A DNA stretch of 64,000 bases from Cranoglanis bouderius (Eukaryota > Chordata > Actinopteri > Siluriformes > Cranoglanididae): assembly GCA_023630585.1 (NCBI GenBank), contig CM042536.1, positions 21,573,904 to 21,637,903 on the forward strand. The letters run 5' to 3'. Both the position numbers and the translations under genes were made by a program. This document shows positions 48,905-61,596 of the stretch, piece by piece (the first letter of the stretch is position 1; every line of letters starts with the position of its first letter). The notes below the pieces were generated by a model. The model was not told the origin of the DNA. It saw only the letters and a program-made list of their open reading frames with translations, and made no database searches.

Positions 48905-50660
48905 GTAAGACATTGATTTTGAGACGCTCCCTGCAGCCTTCAAAAGGAAAGAGAGAGCGGCAGGGAGACGGGAGGGATGGTGATGGGTTTGGCGGGAGTA
49001 GGAGGAGTGGCAAGGGAGAGAGGGAGCGAAGGAGAGGAGAGGAGCCCTCTAAGGCTCAGGCGTTTAAGCTGTCAGCCTGTCAGTGCTTAATGATAGAGCT
49101 GAAATATTTCTGTCATGAAAGAGGCTATGAAAAGCTGTTTGAAAAATACTCTTGCTTTAAAGTCTCAGCTGTCACCCCCCCAGTCTCGTCCACATGTAGT
49201 TCTTAAACAGCGGTGGCACTAATGACAGCAGCAGCCAATCAGGGATGCCCGTATGGTTACTTAGCCTCAGGCTCTTCATCTATTGTAGAAGCCCCAGTGA
49301 GTAGTGTTTTTGGAACTTAAGGCCATATGTGAGATGTACCATTGCAATCAAAAATGAATTCAAATATTACCTTCCTTTTATCCTGTCTGGAGGAATTATA
49401 ATGCTGTTAATTGATTTTGACCGATAAAAGGGTTTGCTTTCTGCCCATGTGGCAAAGAATCAGAAACTCCAGAGATGAGGATGTCCATTCGAGATCATAG
49501 AGCAAGATTCAGGAAGACAAGACAAGATATACTCATTCGCAGTTCTCATATAATTTTGCATTATTAGTAATTTGGTTCTGAAATAAATGTAAATGTAGGT
49601 AAACATTTTTACTTTTCACATTTTTTGCCATGAGCACTTCTAGTTTTTTTCAATTCAGTGAAAAATAATGCCTCAGTTAAGAATGTATATATAGGAGTTG
49701 AATTCACACCAGAAATACTGTCATTTGTATTTTACAAATGAGCTTCTTATATTAGATAAATACTGGAACACAGTTCAGTATACCTTTAAACAAACTGTAA
49801 AAGGCAAAAAAGAAAGAAAGAAAACTCGCTTTCTTCTTGTGGCTTAAAAAGATGTTGAGTTTTGAGTTCTTAAAGCTCATAACGATTTTTCTGTGCTGAG
49901 ATGATGGTCCCTGTTTGCAGTGTAATATATGCAACTTCCCTTTGATCTATGAGTGATAATAATTCTTGGGAGTTATTTACCCTGTTTTGAAATGCTTCAA
50001 AGCAGTGCCAAAGTTTCCTGTGCTTTAGGGTGCCTCTGTGTTCGGCTGGCTCTTGGGTACTGGATGACAGGTTCTCAGTTCTAGGTGTAGGCTTTTCAAG
50101 TCATACCCCTGCAGCAAAACATCAAATTACCACATGCAGACCTGTGCACTTCTCCAACCATTGCCTTTGCTGTCAATACACCACATATTGAACACTATAG
50201 CCTCGAAAATTGTGTTTTATGCACAACGATAAGTGATTATTTAAGGTAGCCTTAGGGATAATTTATTGTACAAACATGGAAGGAAAAAACAGTGAGCATA
50301 TACCATATCAACTATGGTTTTTACATACTTTTATGCCTCTAGGCCGTCGTAAATAAATAATGATCAACAGATTGGCTGTGGGTTTTTGAAAAGCATGCCT
50401 TTGTCAGTTTGCATGATGGGGAAAAATTTCAAAGCAAAAGGCTCCTTTCATAGGCTGCTGGAGAGGGACTGAGGGAGTCAGTGACTGCCAAGTGATGGGC
50501 TAGAATAGCTAAACACTCTGTGAAAAGCAGCTAGCCCAGCTCTGAGCACAACTTCTGCTCTGGTTATAACTCTAAGAAATCACATCTAGGGCATTCCCTT
50601 AGTAAGTTACAGGGTTGAATTTGAAAATGTTCACTATGTGGTTTAGCACAGAAAACAAAT

Positions 50661-50663
<3 letters not shown>

Positions 50664-50699
<36 letters not shown>
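50664..50699 (+). repeat. Poly(T)36
   Basis: Uninterrupted T run; no retroposon body recognised next to it on either side. Confidence 0.95.
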
Positions 50700-50700
<1 letters not shown>

Positions 50701-53390
50701 GTAGCCCTTGAGTTTGAATGGATTAAAGGCAACCTGGCACATTTTATTTTGTTGTGTTAATGAAGCCATCATCATGTATTTGTTTTATTTATTTATTTTT
50801 TAATCAGAATTGCCATGCAGACAATGAACAGCTCTTCCTAACTGAAATTAACAAAATGCATACAGACTTTCTGATAGCACCTGAGACATATCTAATTGTG
50901 GGAAGTAACAGTACATTTTGCCATGATCCGCTCCCAGAGCAGTAGTGTCATACTGCTAGTTTGGAGTGGCATGGAGCAGAGAGTTGTGCAGTGACTGGCA
51001 GGCTTTGCTGACAGTGCTGAGACGAAGCTATCTTGGCAGAGGTGTGCAGTGGCAATCAGCATGGTGAAGAGATGGAAGTGACAGGGGTCCGTAGAGTGAG
51101 TGGTGAAATACACAGCATATAATGAAATATTCAGTTGGGGTGAAAAAGCACTAAATGCTTTCACTGTTATTATCACCTGCCCACAGCCTGATATCATCTC
51201 TGCAATGCCAGCGTGCTAATTGACACGTTTTTGATGTGATATTTCGGCAATCAAACAGCGTCGAAATGTAGAGTGAAAGGGGGAGGCTTCAAAGCAATGT
51301 CAGTGAATAAACTCACTTAGGAGACAGGTGGAGCATGGTGAGAATGAGAGAGAAAGAGAGAGAGAGAGATAACACTAGCTTGTTTTTAGTTATTTATCAT
51401 GTGCCTTATTTTGAATGCATTATTTCCTGTATTGATAGTACATTTTGTTTTAAATTGAAACAAGATTTATTTGCACTGCTGATAATGATGCAGAAGTTGT
51501 AGATGCTAATTATTTATATGCTTGAATATTATCGCTCATTATGCAAATATTGGAAACAAGGCCAATGTCTCATCATTCATTATTCTATAAATAAATAGGG
51601 GGAGGTCCAAATGCAATTTAGAAACTTAATCTAATTCATTGTTAATAATGATATGTAATAGAACAAGGCATGATAGATGTACTATTCAGCCATTTCATGT
51701 CAACTGAATAACAACACGCATAAAATTGCACAATTAAAAATGTATTATCAGCAAATGTGTAAAAGGACCAATACATGACAGCTGAGGAACGCAGCAAGAG
51801 GAGAGGAACTCTAGTAGAAATTCTAATTAATAAATAAAATATTAAAATAAAAGCTAACTGGCAAAAAGTCATAATAAAAAAAACATTATTTTAACATTCT
51901 CTTGATTTCCTGGGTCATTACTGTTTTAATATGACAAAATAATGCCCTAATTATCAGTTATCTCCTGCTTAAGTGATAAATGATATTTATTAGACCAATA
52001 AAATCTGTGCCATGGTCTTGGTGAAAAAAAAAAAAAATGCATAAATTGCAGTTGATATCGTGTTTCTGGGTGGACCAGAACAGTATCATGGTGATGAACT
52101 CTAGTTGCCATCAAATAGTGTGAGTTTGAGGGAATTACTGGTGAAAGTCTGCACAGTGGAGGAGCAGAAAAGGAAAAGCATGTACCCCTGTAGCTGTGGA
52201 GCAGAGAGGAAGCTGCTTGGTGTGGCCTCAGGCTATTACCTCAAAACCAGGTTTTCAGACCCACTCAGCTCTCCTGTAGTGGGCTGCTCAGTGGGCTTTT
52301 GTTGACGTTGTTATGGCCTCTTGACAAGTATCCTGTGGTCGTCCTTCCAAAGTACTCTCATAAATGATAGAATCCCAGAGAAATGGATGATACGCATCAG
52401 ACTGAGTACATCAACATCAAGTGCTAGTTTTATATTTTTATCTTTAAATACATTGCAGAAAAAATCAGTTGAACATGTGCTTTGTTTGTATGTCAACCTC
52501 CAGCAGTAACCCTAAAGCTTTTTTTTTCTTTGCCAAAACCCACTCACACCCATAACAAACCAGCAGTCCCCATATTCATTCAGAAAAGCCTCTCTCTGCT
52601 AGACCAGTTGCTGAGTGCTTACGAGTGCTTTCATGGGAGCCAGGTGATCCCATGTGCTAAATATAATATGCTAGTTCTGGTATTAGCAGTTGCAGAGTAG
52701 TAGGACCTCTTTCATGGTCACTGTTCCCCCAGATCAGCTTCAGCAACCCAGCCACGCTGTTTTAGATTAGCCTGTTTGGCCTTGACACTTTTCTGAAACA
52801 TTAATGGCTTTCAGTTCAGGAGAGCAAAATGAGATCGGGCAAATTCCTAAAATATTTAAAGTGCAGCCCTGTTATAGCTTTTACTAGGGGTGGGGGTGGA
52901 GGTCACAGCACGTCAGAAGCTGAGTGAGGTAAAAGCCAGTAATTGGCTTTCCATTCCAGTGCCACTCAGTGAGCGCACTGCTCAGGCTCATTCTCTTCCA
53001 CTCCAACGCTGTCACCAGTGTGTGTCACCAGCACACACACACTATGATGGGAGCACAGATCCACTCTGACAGTGATGGCCTTGTCACACACACCTGCTCT
53101 GCTTCTGGCTGATAGGTTATTGTGGATATGCTATTTGAATAATGTCAAAATTATCAGATAATGTACCAGCTAAAAGGTACACTCTTATCACATGTATAAC
53201 ATTTACAGTAAGGCTTGTGAAGGTGGTTTACTGTTTGTATAGTGAAACTAAACTCTCTTTGGTTAAAAAAAGGCAATTGCAAAGAAAATGCAGTATGCAG
53301 GACAGCCAACAGTATCAAATTAAAATAAATCATTGACATCAATCATGCATTTTCTGCCAATTTATTGAACAACCATAGTGTGACTAGTGT

Positions 53391-53465
53391 TACATTTACA
53401 TTTACGTTTAATTTATTTAGCAGACGCTTTATCCAAAGCGTCTTACAAATGAGGAAATACAAGCA
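53391..53465. repeat. Short fish repeat fragment
   Basis: ACATTTACATTTACGTTTAA then TTTAGCAGACGCTTTATCCA and AGCGTCTTACAAATGAG, a widespread teleost repeat end. Confidence 0.6.
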
Positions 53466-54030
53466 AAACAGTGTTAACTAGGAGTAGAAAATGACTGTAC
53501 ATATGCTTTAATTATAGAACTAAATAAGTATTGTTTTACAGATGTATACTTGTATACTTGAAAATGTAGCATGTTTATAATTCAGTTTATAATTCTAAAT
53601 ACTGATCTCTCCATTTATACTTCATACACCTGAATCTCCATAGTAACAATAACAATTCCTCATAGTTAGTTACTTATGGTATTTACTTTAGCAATAATAT
53701 AATAATATAAATAAAATTATGTAGTGTAGTGTATAGGATACTGAGCAAGGGAATGTCTGAACTATGCTTTACTTTTTGTTTTTAAACATACAATTAAGGT
53801 ACACTATGAATTTAGTAAGAATCTAGGAGTTCAATAAAGAGTCCACCAATTGGTTAGCAAAACTGTTTTAAGAGTAAAAGAAAGAGGCCAGGTACTGCTA
53901 GAATGAAGAAAATAAGAAACTACAAATATAACCTTTTGAACATTTTAATGATTTTGTTTTGCTCAATAATCATAACAGTGGTCTAATTACATTTTCTTCA
54001 TTTCCTTCTTTGTCCTCTTCTCCTGTACAG

Positions 54031-54154
54031 ACATGACCCTTTACTTATTCCAGGAAACGAGCAGATTGAGAATATGGACGTTAATGTGAAGAGATACGAC
54101 TCCACTGGAATGTTTCACTGGTGTCCTTCCAAAGACATTGAGAAAGTCATTCTG
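54031..54154 (+). CDS. kcnma1: kcnma1 exon: start of RCK2
   Basis: Completes Arg, then 41 codons: HDPLLIPGNEQIENMDVNVK, then RYDSTGMFHWCPSKDIEKVI and L. Phase 2 in, 0 out. The donor is gtgggg, a poor match to consensus after +3. Reading through it stays open to TAA at 54314-54316. Confidence 0.96.
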
Positions 54155-54991
54155 GTGGGGACTGTTCTGTACTCTGACAATATACACACACATTACACCT
54201 CTGACACACAGGTGTTAACGAGAGAATCACTGCACACTCACACGTTGCCAAAATGTACACATAGATGCATAAAGCATGAACATTATTGGTTTCATGTCTT
54301 ATACAGATTTAAATAAGGGAGCAATTAAATGCGTTGCTGAAGTGGTCTAGAGGCATCAGTTATAACACTCTGAGGCCTCTATGTTCATGACGACTGGCTC
54401 CTGGTACAAAGCAGCACTAATATACAAACGGGTTTAAATAGATAGATAGGCTGATGTGAGATCCAATAAAACTAGCTTCTTTCATTCCCTTTAAAAACCA
54501 AGTTTGTCCAGTGCAGCACAGTGACATTTATAATGATGTACCATTCTATTTCACTTTATAGATTTGACATGAATATTTTAGTGATCTAAAGGTGAATTAT
54601 GTTGATATTTTAGTGGTAAAGTCACACGTGGAGATTTGGATGCAAGTTTCAGTGTTTTTGTTTTTCTTTTTTTTTTTTTTTTTTTTTAAAGTAAACAGTC
54701 CACAATTATTAAATAAAATATAATGATACTGATAAAAAAGATATTGATATCAGGATAATGCAGAGACCCAGAGTCATAAATATGAGAATGGATGAAAAGC
54801 CAATGCAGAATATAGACAGAATGACATGGAAAAGGGCTTGAGTGTGAAACATTTTTCTCTGTGACAAGGTAGAAACCTGGATACCTGGATTTTTGACATA
54901 ACATACCACAAAAGTGTTTTCTGTCTTCTCATGCACTTTTGTGGGTGTTCACTCATGTGTAAACATGACATAGGGCACACATACCACATGC

Positions 54992-55158
54992 CGAAGTGTC
55001 CTTAGGCAAGACACTGAACCCCAAGTTGCTTAGCGCCTTGCATGGCAGCTCTGCTGCCGTTGATGTGAGTCTGTGTGTGAATGGGTGAATGAGAAACAGT
55101 GTAAGGTTAGAAAGGTTAAAAAGTGCTATTTAAGTGCAGACCATTTACCATTTACCAT
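54992..55158. repeat. Teleost interspersed repeat
   Basis: GTGTCCTTAGGCAAGACACT through GAATGGGTGAATGAG to GTGCTATTTAAGTGCAGACC and ATTTACCATTTACC. This is a very common fish repeat body; I recognise the pattern but cannot name the family. Confidence 0.65.
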
Positions 55159-55340
55159 AGGGCCAGACATCCTGACATAGCTGTTTGTGCTTGGTTTCAC
55201 ATTCTGGAGAAAAATCTTGCATGTTATGTACAAAACCGCAGTACAAGCTACTGTGCATGTGGAGAAACACACATTTATATTTTTCTTTTTGTTTGTTTCC
55301 TGGCTACTTTTGAATTGTCAGTACATGCTTGTTATTCATT

Positions 55341-55343
<3 letters not shown>

Positions 55344-55395
<52 letters not shown>
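55344..55395 (+). repeat. (TA)26 microsatellite
   Basis: Perfect AT/TA run of about 50 bp. Confidence 0.95.
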
Positions 55396-55397
<2 letters not shown>

Positions 55398-55878
55398 CAT
55401 TACGTTATTTATGACATAAGTGTGAAACCATTTTAGGACCTTGGTCAAATAATTATTTTGGGAAACTAATGCTATTTGTCCACTGTCCTGCTTTTTTAGG
55501 CAGAGCTGTCAACTCTGGTCATATGTCACTAACACATGCATCAATTTCCCCACATCTAACAATGCAGTTTAACAAATTAAACAGGAATTTTGTTAGAATT
55601 TTCTACATTTTAAACAAGCTGCAGTCCACCACCAGAAAAATGGTATTGCAATTTTTTTTAATAAGTATGTATTCTGTACACATCTACCTTTTTAAAACCA
55701 AATGCAAATTAAATACATGTGTTCATGCCTTTCACACTGTTGACTTGTTCTGATATGATAGTCTTTATTTAATAAGAACTTCGTTTACTGAACTTTCTGT
55801 TGCTGCATTTCCCTCTTTAGTCTCGGGCTTTTAAACCACAATTTGCAACTCACGCAGAGCACATAGTAGTAGGCTCTC

Positions 55879-56064
55879 TCAGGCGCAGTTTGTGTAATGA
55901 GCTACAGCCTTTGTAAATTGAACATTAATTTCCGACGCCTTGTGAGCAAATTTTGTGGCCACATCAAGCTGCGTTTTGCACTCCGCCTCCTCACATACAT
56001 ACATCTGGCCTACTAATTCTCCTTCACCCTCAAAGGGGAGAAAACATGACTTACACCTGAATAC
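55879..56064 (-). pseudogene. Unidentified protein-like reading frame with four Cys (minus strand)
   Basis: On the minus strand an acceptor-like ttgcag at 56070-56065 precedes a frame reading VFRCKSCFLPFEGEGELVGQ, MYVCEEAECKTQLDVATKFA and HKASEINVQFTKAVAHYTNC, then Ala and TGA. Two CxxC/CxxxxC pairs resemble a small zinc ribbon. I do not recognise the family. It sits in the kcnma1 intron before the exon at 56480, antisense to the gene. It could be a retroposed gene piece, a transposon-borne domain or chance. Confidence 0.3.
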
Positions 56065-56479
56065 CTGCAAATTGTGCATGAACCTGTACAAAAGGGCCTT
56101 AGCAAAATATTCTGATGTAATATGTGAAAAATATTATGTTGCACATATCCACTTCAGCAGTGAGGCCCCTGTCACACAGACCTGCTCTGCTTTTTGCATA
56201 AGAAAAAATATTTAAAGACTAAACAGTAATAATAATGATGGCACACACAATAATTAGTACTATATATTAACTGTATAAATTTATTTATATTTATTCATTT
56301 ATTTTGTAAAACGATGTCTCATTCTACTTCTACTACATTCAAATCATCAAGAACATAGCTTTAATTTAGGTGTATGTAACAGTTGTTTAATGGATAAATA
56401 ATATGTTGTTATTTCTCTTTTTCTATTAATGTTGCCTGGTTGTGATTGTATTGCTTTCTGTCCATGATTCTCTCAATAG

Positions 56480-56704
56480 ACGAGGAGTGAGGCCTCCATG
56501 ACGGTTCTGAGTGGACACGTCGTGGTCTGTATATTTGGAGACGTCACTTCTGCTTTAGTGGGGCTGCGAAACTTGGTGATGCCTTTAAGAGCCAGTAACT
56601 TCCATTACCATGAGCTGAAGCACATAGTCTTTGTAGGCTCACTGGATTATCTGAAGAGGGAATGGGAAACCCTTCATAACTTCCCCAAGGTCTCCATCTT
56701 ACCC
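56480..56704 (+). CDS. kcnma1: kcnma1 exon: RCK2
   Basis: 75 codons, phase 0-0: TRSEASMTVLSGHVVVCIFG, then LVMPLRASNFHYHELKHIVF and on to WETLHNFPKVSILP. Rossmann-like first half of RCK2. Acceptor ctctcaatag, donor gtaagt. Very close to mammalian Slo1. Confidence 0.97.
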
Positions 56705-57057
56705 GTAAGTACACTAAATAAGCTAGTCAAGGCAGGAGGAGGCAAAGCAATTTAACTACTAATTAAGCACCCATTACCAGGTTTATGCTAGCTGTGTGTA
56801 ACATGCCCTGCTTTAGAGCTTGTTAAAACTGCTTTGGCTCAGTGTTTGGGGCCAGAATGCTGCCATCGGCAAAGGCTACCCTTTAGATCAGAGAACATAT
56901 TCTCGTGCACATAGTTAGATGAGCTGAATGTCATTGCCTTTAGGGGGGGAAATTGTTGACTAATTTCTTAGCGGTGCAAACCTCAATCTTTACCTTGTTT
57001 TTCTCCATTTTTCTTACCCCCCCTCCTCCAATGTCTCTTGCTCTCTCTCTGCTGAAG

Positions 57058-57250
57058 GGCACACCATTAAGTCGAGCTGATTTAAGGGCTGTAAACATCA
57101 ACCTCTGCGACATGTGCGTTATCCTGTCAGCCAATCAGAACAATATCGACGATGCTTCACTGCAGGACAAGGAATGCATCTTGGCATCACTCAACATCAA
57201 ATCTATGCAGTTTGATGACAGCATTGGGGTCCTGCAGGCTAATTCCCAAG
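57058..57250 (+). CDS. kcnma1: kcnma1 exon: RCK2
   Basis: 64 codons plus one base: GTPLSRADLRAVNINLCDMC, VILSANQNNIDDASLQDKEC, and on to FDDSIGVLQANSQ. The acceptor ctgaag follows a long pyrimidine stretch. Donor gtaaag. Phase 0 in, 1 out. Confidence 0.97.
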
Positions 57251-58470
57251 GTAAAGAGTGGCCTAGGACACTTCAGCACATACCACTGAGAGGACTGAGC
57301 TCTGCAGCATCAGTCTGCTAGACTGCAAAACTGATTGCTGTCTGCTTTAAAAGACAAAAAGGGTCAAATGGCATCTTAATGGAAAGCAAGCACAATAGAA
57401 ATGAATAATTAAGGGGCAGAAACAGGAGCATTATTACATTACATAATGTGTGTTTGTATTCATTTCATGTTCACTGAATTAATTAGTCCTCCTTCAGTAT
57501 GCATTTTTGTTTATACATGTGTGTGGTATCATCTCTGCTTTAATCAAAGCACTGCTAAAATTCCCAAATATCACACTGCAGACTGTGCATTATTTGCCTC
57601 CATTAGTGGGGCTGCGGCAGATTTGTTTGCCGACAAATTGAGTTGAACAGATTGTTTATGCATTCAGATAAACATGTAACCCTCTTGTGCCCATCAGGAT
57701 TCATCATCATTAAGCAGGCAGTACAAATCAGCAACACCACTTCTTCAGCTGCTCTTCATTACGCAAATTACACAGCCCACACAAGCTGGCATAGAACAAT
57801 TAAGATTTCAACTGTTATTGAGGAACCACTTTTGCAGAGAACGATGGAGCTGAAGCTTTGAAATGACAGCATTTGTGAGAAATGTGTGAGACTAAGCAGA
57901 ATGCTCTTTGTAACACAGCAGCGGCTGTTCGTTTGTGAAGAATCGGTCCCCCGTCATGGCTGATAATAGACCTTTATCATTCTGTTTGTGGAAGAGACAC
58001 AGGAAGACAATGTGTCATTATTGCTCCATGTATTAATTCATCTAAACATCTGCTGCGATGAGCTACTGAAGAATTTTTTTTTCATTAACATGCTCAGTAG
58101 TGAAAAGAATTAGTCTGGTGATTAGTACTTAGGCAATATACTATTCTTTCAAACAAAGGAAATCAGTATTTAATTTAGTATATTGGCAGCATAAAATCTC
58201 ACACAAATTATTAATCACATATTATGAGCGAATCAATGTTTTTTTTGTTTTGTTGTTATTACAGGACACGCATATTTATCAAAATATCTTACCCAGCATC
58301 ATTTCTCTAACCAACTGTCTAACCCCTACTTCTCAGTGCATGGTGTTGAATTTGAAGACAGAGGTGTAAATGACTAAATCAGCTAGCTTATTGCCAGGGG
58401 AAAGGTATAGACAAGTGCAAAATGAGCAGTGCCTGGGGGTGTGTATTTTTGTTAGGGAACCCATATTATT

Positions 58471-58486
58471 GGGGGGGGGGGGGGGG
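58471..58486 (+). repeat. Poly(G)16
   Basis: Sixteen G in a row in an otherwise very AT-rich intron; can form a G-quadruplex, and the length may be unreliable in sequencing. Confidence 0.9.
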
Positions 58487-59011
58487 CTTACAATAATAGG
58501 CTATTTAAAGCTGTTATATGCGACCATTTAATAAGAGACTAAAAATTAACGCATGACTGTAGACTTATAATTAAATACAAAAAAAGCTAATTAACTTATA
58601 TAAATAAATCTAAATTTATTTATCTATATCAATATTATTTATATATTAATTCTATTATTTAATTAATAGTATTATTATATGAAAATGCTATAAATTAGAT
58701 ATAAAATTATAATCATTATAATTGTATACAAATGCATTAATTTATATACTTTTTAGATTTAAAAAAATATTGCTATTATGTTTATTATATAAAAATATCT
58801 TTAACTTATATTAATTAAATAATTATAATTATATACAAATATATTATTTATCTGATGATTTATGCAGTGGGGGAACCATATCAAAAACAGAATTTAGGAA
58901 GGTTAACACAGTGTAGATAGATGTTATGGTCAAAAAATTATAAATCCTTTACATTTGCATACTTACGAATGTCAGTGCACAATATATAATTGTGTCCGTT
59001 TCAAAATGTAC

Positions 59012-59053
<42 letters not shown>

Positions 59054-59204
59054 CTTTTAAAAAATGTCTCTCCAAATTGTGCAAGAGAACACATCACATA
59101 GCTTTGGTTGGCTTTCAATTTAGTGTCTATTTTTTGCAGTTTGAAATCTAAATAAATTTAATGTCATATGGTATTTAATATAAGTAAGCACGTTAATGCA
59201 CTGC

Positions 59205-59322
59205 ACATTTATGACATTTGGCAGACGCCCTTATCCAGCCTTCCTCAAGGGCAGCTTGGTGCTGGTAATCTTCCGATACATAGCCCAACGTCTTAACCAC
59301 TGAGTTACCTCGCCAATCCACA
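59205..59322 (-). repeat. Fish repeat fragment with tRNA-like head
   Basis: Plus strand ACATTTGGCAGACGCCCTTA matches the repeat at 53391. The minus strand begins GGCGAGGTAACTCAGTGGTT AAGACG with an A-box-like start, then loses the rest of the tRNA-like part. Confidence 0.6.
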
Positions 59323-60580
59323 CAGTTACAAGTAAAGTAAACTGAACATAAAGGTTAAAGCACCATCCTAGTTAGGACACTTTTTAGGGGATTTTATTAG
59401 GTTAAGATGTCTCTGTAAGCCTCTTTTCCTATGTGGAGTCACTATAAGATAAACTTTGGAACTGTTATTCTGCAATAGCTAGTGTCCTCGGTGAGATCCT
59501 AGCTTCAGTTGTCATTGTTACCGAACAGAAAACGACTTTACAATTAGGTTGTTTCTGCAATACAGCTTCTGTAGTATAAACTTTCACCAGAAGATGCACT
59601 ATGCTGCAGTGCTGGTTCAAGCTGAGAAGTGAAAATGTTAACCATTGTAGTACCTACCTGTCTTTGTTGTGGAAAGTGAATTTCATAGACATTACGAAAA
59701 AGATACCCATTCAGAATTGTTTAGATTTTTTCAGCTTTTAAAGGAGCTTTACTTAGACTGTCATTGTTTATTTTATGTGTCAAACGTGTAAGCAGGAATT
59801 ATTTTGTTTGCAGTTTGAAATTTGGGGAAAGCAGGAAAATGTTAGTGTCTTCCCCCTGCTCTCACATCTTTTGGCTGAATAGAGGCTCTGTTAGCAAACA
59901 GAATTCTGCAGTATACTTTTAAAACTTTGTGACCTGAATCTATTCCTGCATTATGTTTTCCATTGTACAAAAAAGGAAACTATATGCTTGCATTTTTTCT
60001 CTAGTCAGCACTAAATGATGGATGTCAAAACAGGCCTGATGCATTATGCATATGGCATTACTGATTTAAGGTGTTTACTTGTCAGCTTGAGGAAATGCAA
60101 AAGTGTCAAGTCATGTGAATTCATAGTCCCGTCACCGGTGCTTGTATTTCATGGCTCAGAATCGCGTTTTCACATAAAAGGTTTTCAGGATCCACTTCAC
60201 CAATTTTATGGTAACAAAATGAACAACATATAAAATTTATATCTACCAGCTGATGGAAAGTGGCAAATGCTAAATATGTCTCAGCTGACCTCTAAAAGCT
60301 GAATATCCACAGTGCAGTGTTATAGGCAGGCACTGTGGTCCTTTCATTCTATATCATCTTTGACAATGTTTCTGTTTTACAGCAACACAAAGGCATTTGT
60401 ACCACACCAACCTCAGTGCAGTGTTTTTTTTTTTCTTTACCATGGAAATGAATCCTCTTCCTCACACTGTTATCAGTAATAATAATAACAGTCCAGGCAT
60501 TTGGTCAATTAGACCATTAGCTTTCATGTGACAAATACAAGTCTTGCTTCTAATCTATTATCGCTCCCTCACTCCTTCAG

Positions 60581-60694
60581 GTTTTACACCTCCAGGAATG
60601 GACAGATCGTCTCCAGACAACAGTCCAGTGCATGGGTTGGTTCGCCAAGCATCCATCACCACTGGATCCAACATCCCAATCATAACTGAACTAG
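60581..60694 (+). CDS. kcnma1: kcnma1 exon: RCK2 loop before calcium bowl
   Basis: Completes Gly, then FTPPGMDRSSPDNSPVHGLV and RQASITTGSNIPIITEL, leaving G. Ser/Pro-rich loop of RCK2. 114 bp, phase 1-1. Donor gtgacc is weak. It joins either the optional exon at 61513 or directly the exon at 62722 (ITELVND). Confidence 0.96.
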
Positions 60695-61512
60695 GTGACC
60701 TATGACTGCTACCATGTCAAAATCTAGTGCATCTATAAGTCTAACAGCTGAGACGTAATTGTCTCAGTGCTGTTGTGCCTGATGAGGTGTGTCTGTTGGT
60801 TTTCTGGATTGTTGAGCTAAATAGGTCAAAGTCAGGTGCGTAACAATATTTCCATTAATGCGTGTGAATAGCTGGACTTGCATAGAGGCAAAAGGCATCT
60901 TGTAAAATGGGTCCATTTATTAATAACAATGACGCTGGTAGTAGTCCCAGGACAGAGGGACTCATGAAAGTTTCAGATCTCAGAGGGCACTAAAGCACAT
61001 GGGATTGGCCACTCTAACTCTCCACTGACCCAATTATAGTTTACTTCAATAGAAGGGCCTGTAAGCATCACACACCACACACACTTAAATTCCAGTGGCC
61101 CCTCAAGACCAGAGGAATCAGATATCGCCCATGAGGGTTTCCAGAGGCCTACATTGGAGATACATAATCTCAGTGCTGTTAGATTAGCTAACATGGCAAG
61201 AAACCTCATGAACTGAAAAATGAATGTAGCTGGTTTTAAGCATGTGCCTATGATCAAGTACTTTTCCACTCTAGCACTAAAAGGCTAAAAACCCACACAT
61301 CACGGAGGCACGCTTTGTTTACCAGTTAGGCACAGATTTCTGGTATCTCTCGCTGCACTTACAGACACTCTGCCCTTCTGAAAGCAGATACTGTACCTTT
61401 ACATTTCTAATCCCACTTTTGATATGATACTCTCATTATGCTTTTCATTTTTGCTTGCCTTTGAACTTGTTTCAATAACAATCTCCCCTCAACGTTGTTT
61501 TATCGTCATTAG
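60695..61512. other. Intron before the pre-bowl insert
   Basis: Nothing recognised besides the acceptor region shared with 62255-62323. Confidence 0.6.
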
Positions 61513-61596
61513 CTAAGCCTGGCAAACTACTGCCTTTGGTTCCATTCAGTCAGGAAAAAAACAGTGGAACCAACATACAAATGATAACAGAACTGG
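61513..61596 (+). CDS. kcnma1: kcnma1 alternative exon: pre-bowl insert (28 residues)
   Basis: Phase 1-1, 84 bp. Reads AKPGKLLPLVPFSQEKNSGT then NIQMITEL. It corresponds to the optional 27-residue insert of mammalian Slo1 (which I recall as beginning AKPAKLPLV and ending LMITEL), with one extra residue (LLPLV for LPLV). Its end, MITEL, repeats the ITEL end of the previous exon, which suggests an old exon duplication. Acceptor cgtcattag, donor gtaagc. Confidence 0.92.

Larger units (their letters stand above)
48905..54030. other. 5-kb linker-RCK2 intron
   Basis: Begins with a purine-rich GGGAGAG-type stretch (48950-49045); poly(T)36 at 50664, short AG run at 51351-51369, fish repeat fragment at 53391. 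No exon recognised. Confidence 0.6.
54155..56479. other. RCK2 intron
   Basis: T-rich run at 54660-54687, fish repeat at 54992, TA repeat at 55344 and the minus-strand frame at 55879. No further kcnma1 exon. Confidence 0.6.
57251..60580. other. RCK2 intron, AT-rich
   Basis: 58540-58860 is almost pure A/T. Poly(G)16 at 58471, AAT repeat at 59011 and a repeat fragment at 59205. No exon recognised. Confidence 0.6.

Noticed and set aside
48913..49206. 97-codon frame rich in Arg, Gly and Glu after the exon at 48811
   Set aside because: Comes from a purine-rich GGGAGAG stretch; low complexity and no splice signals.
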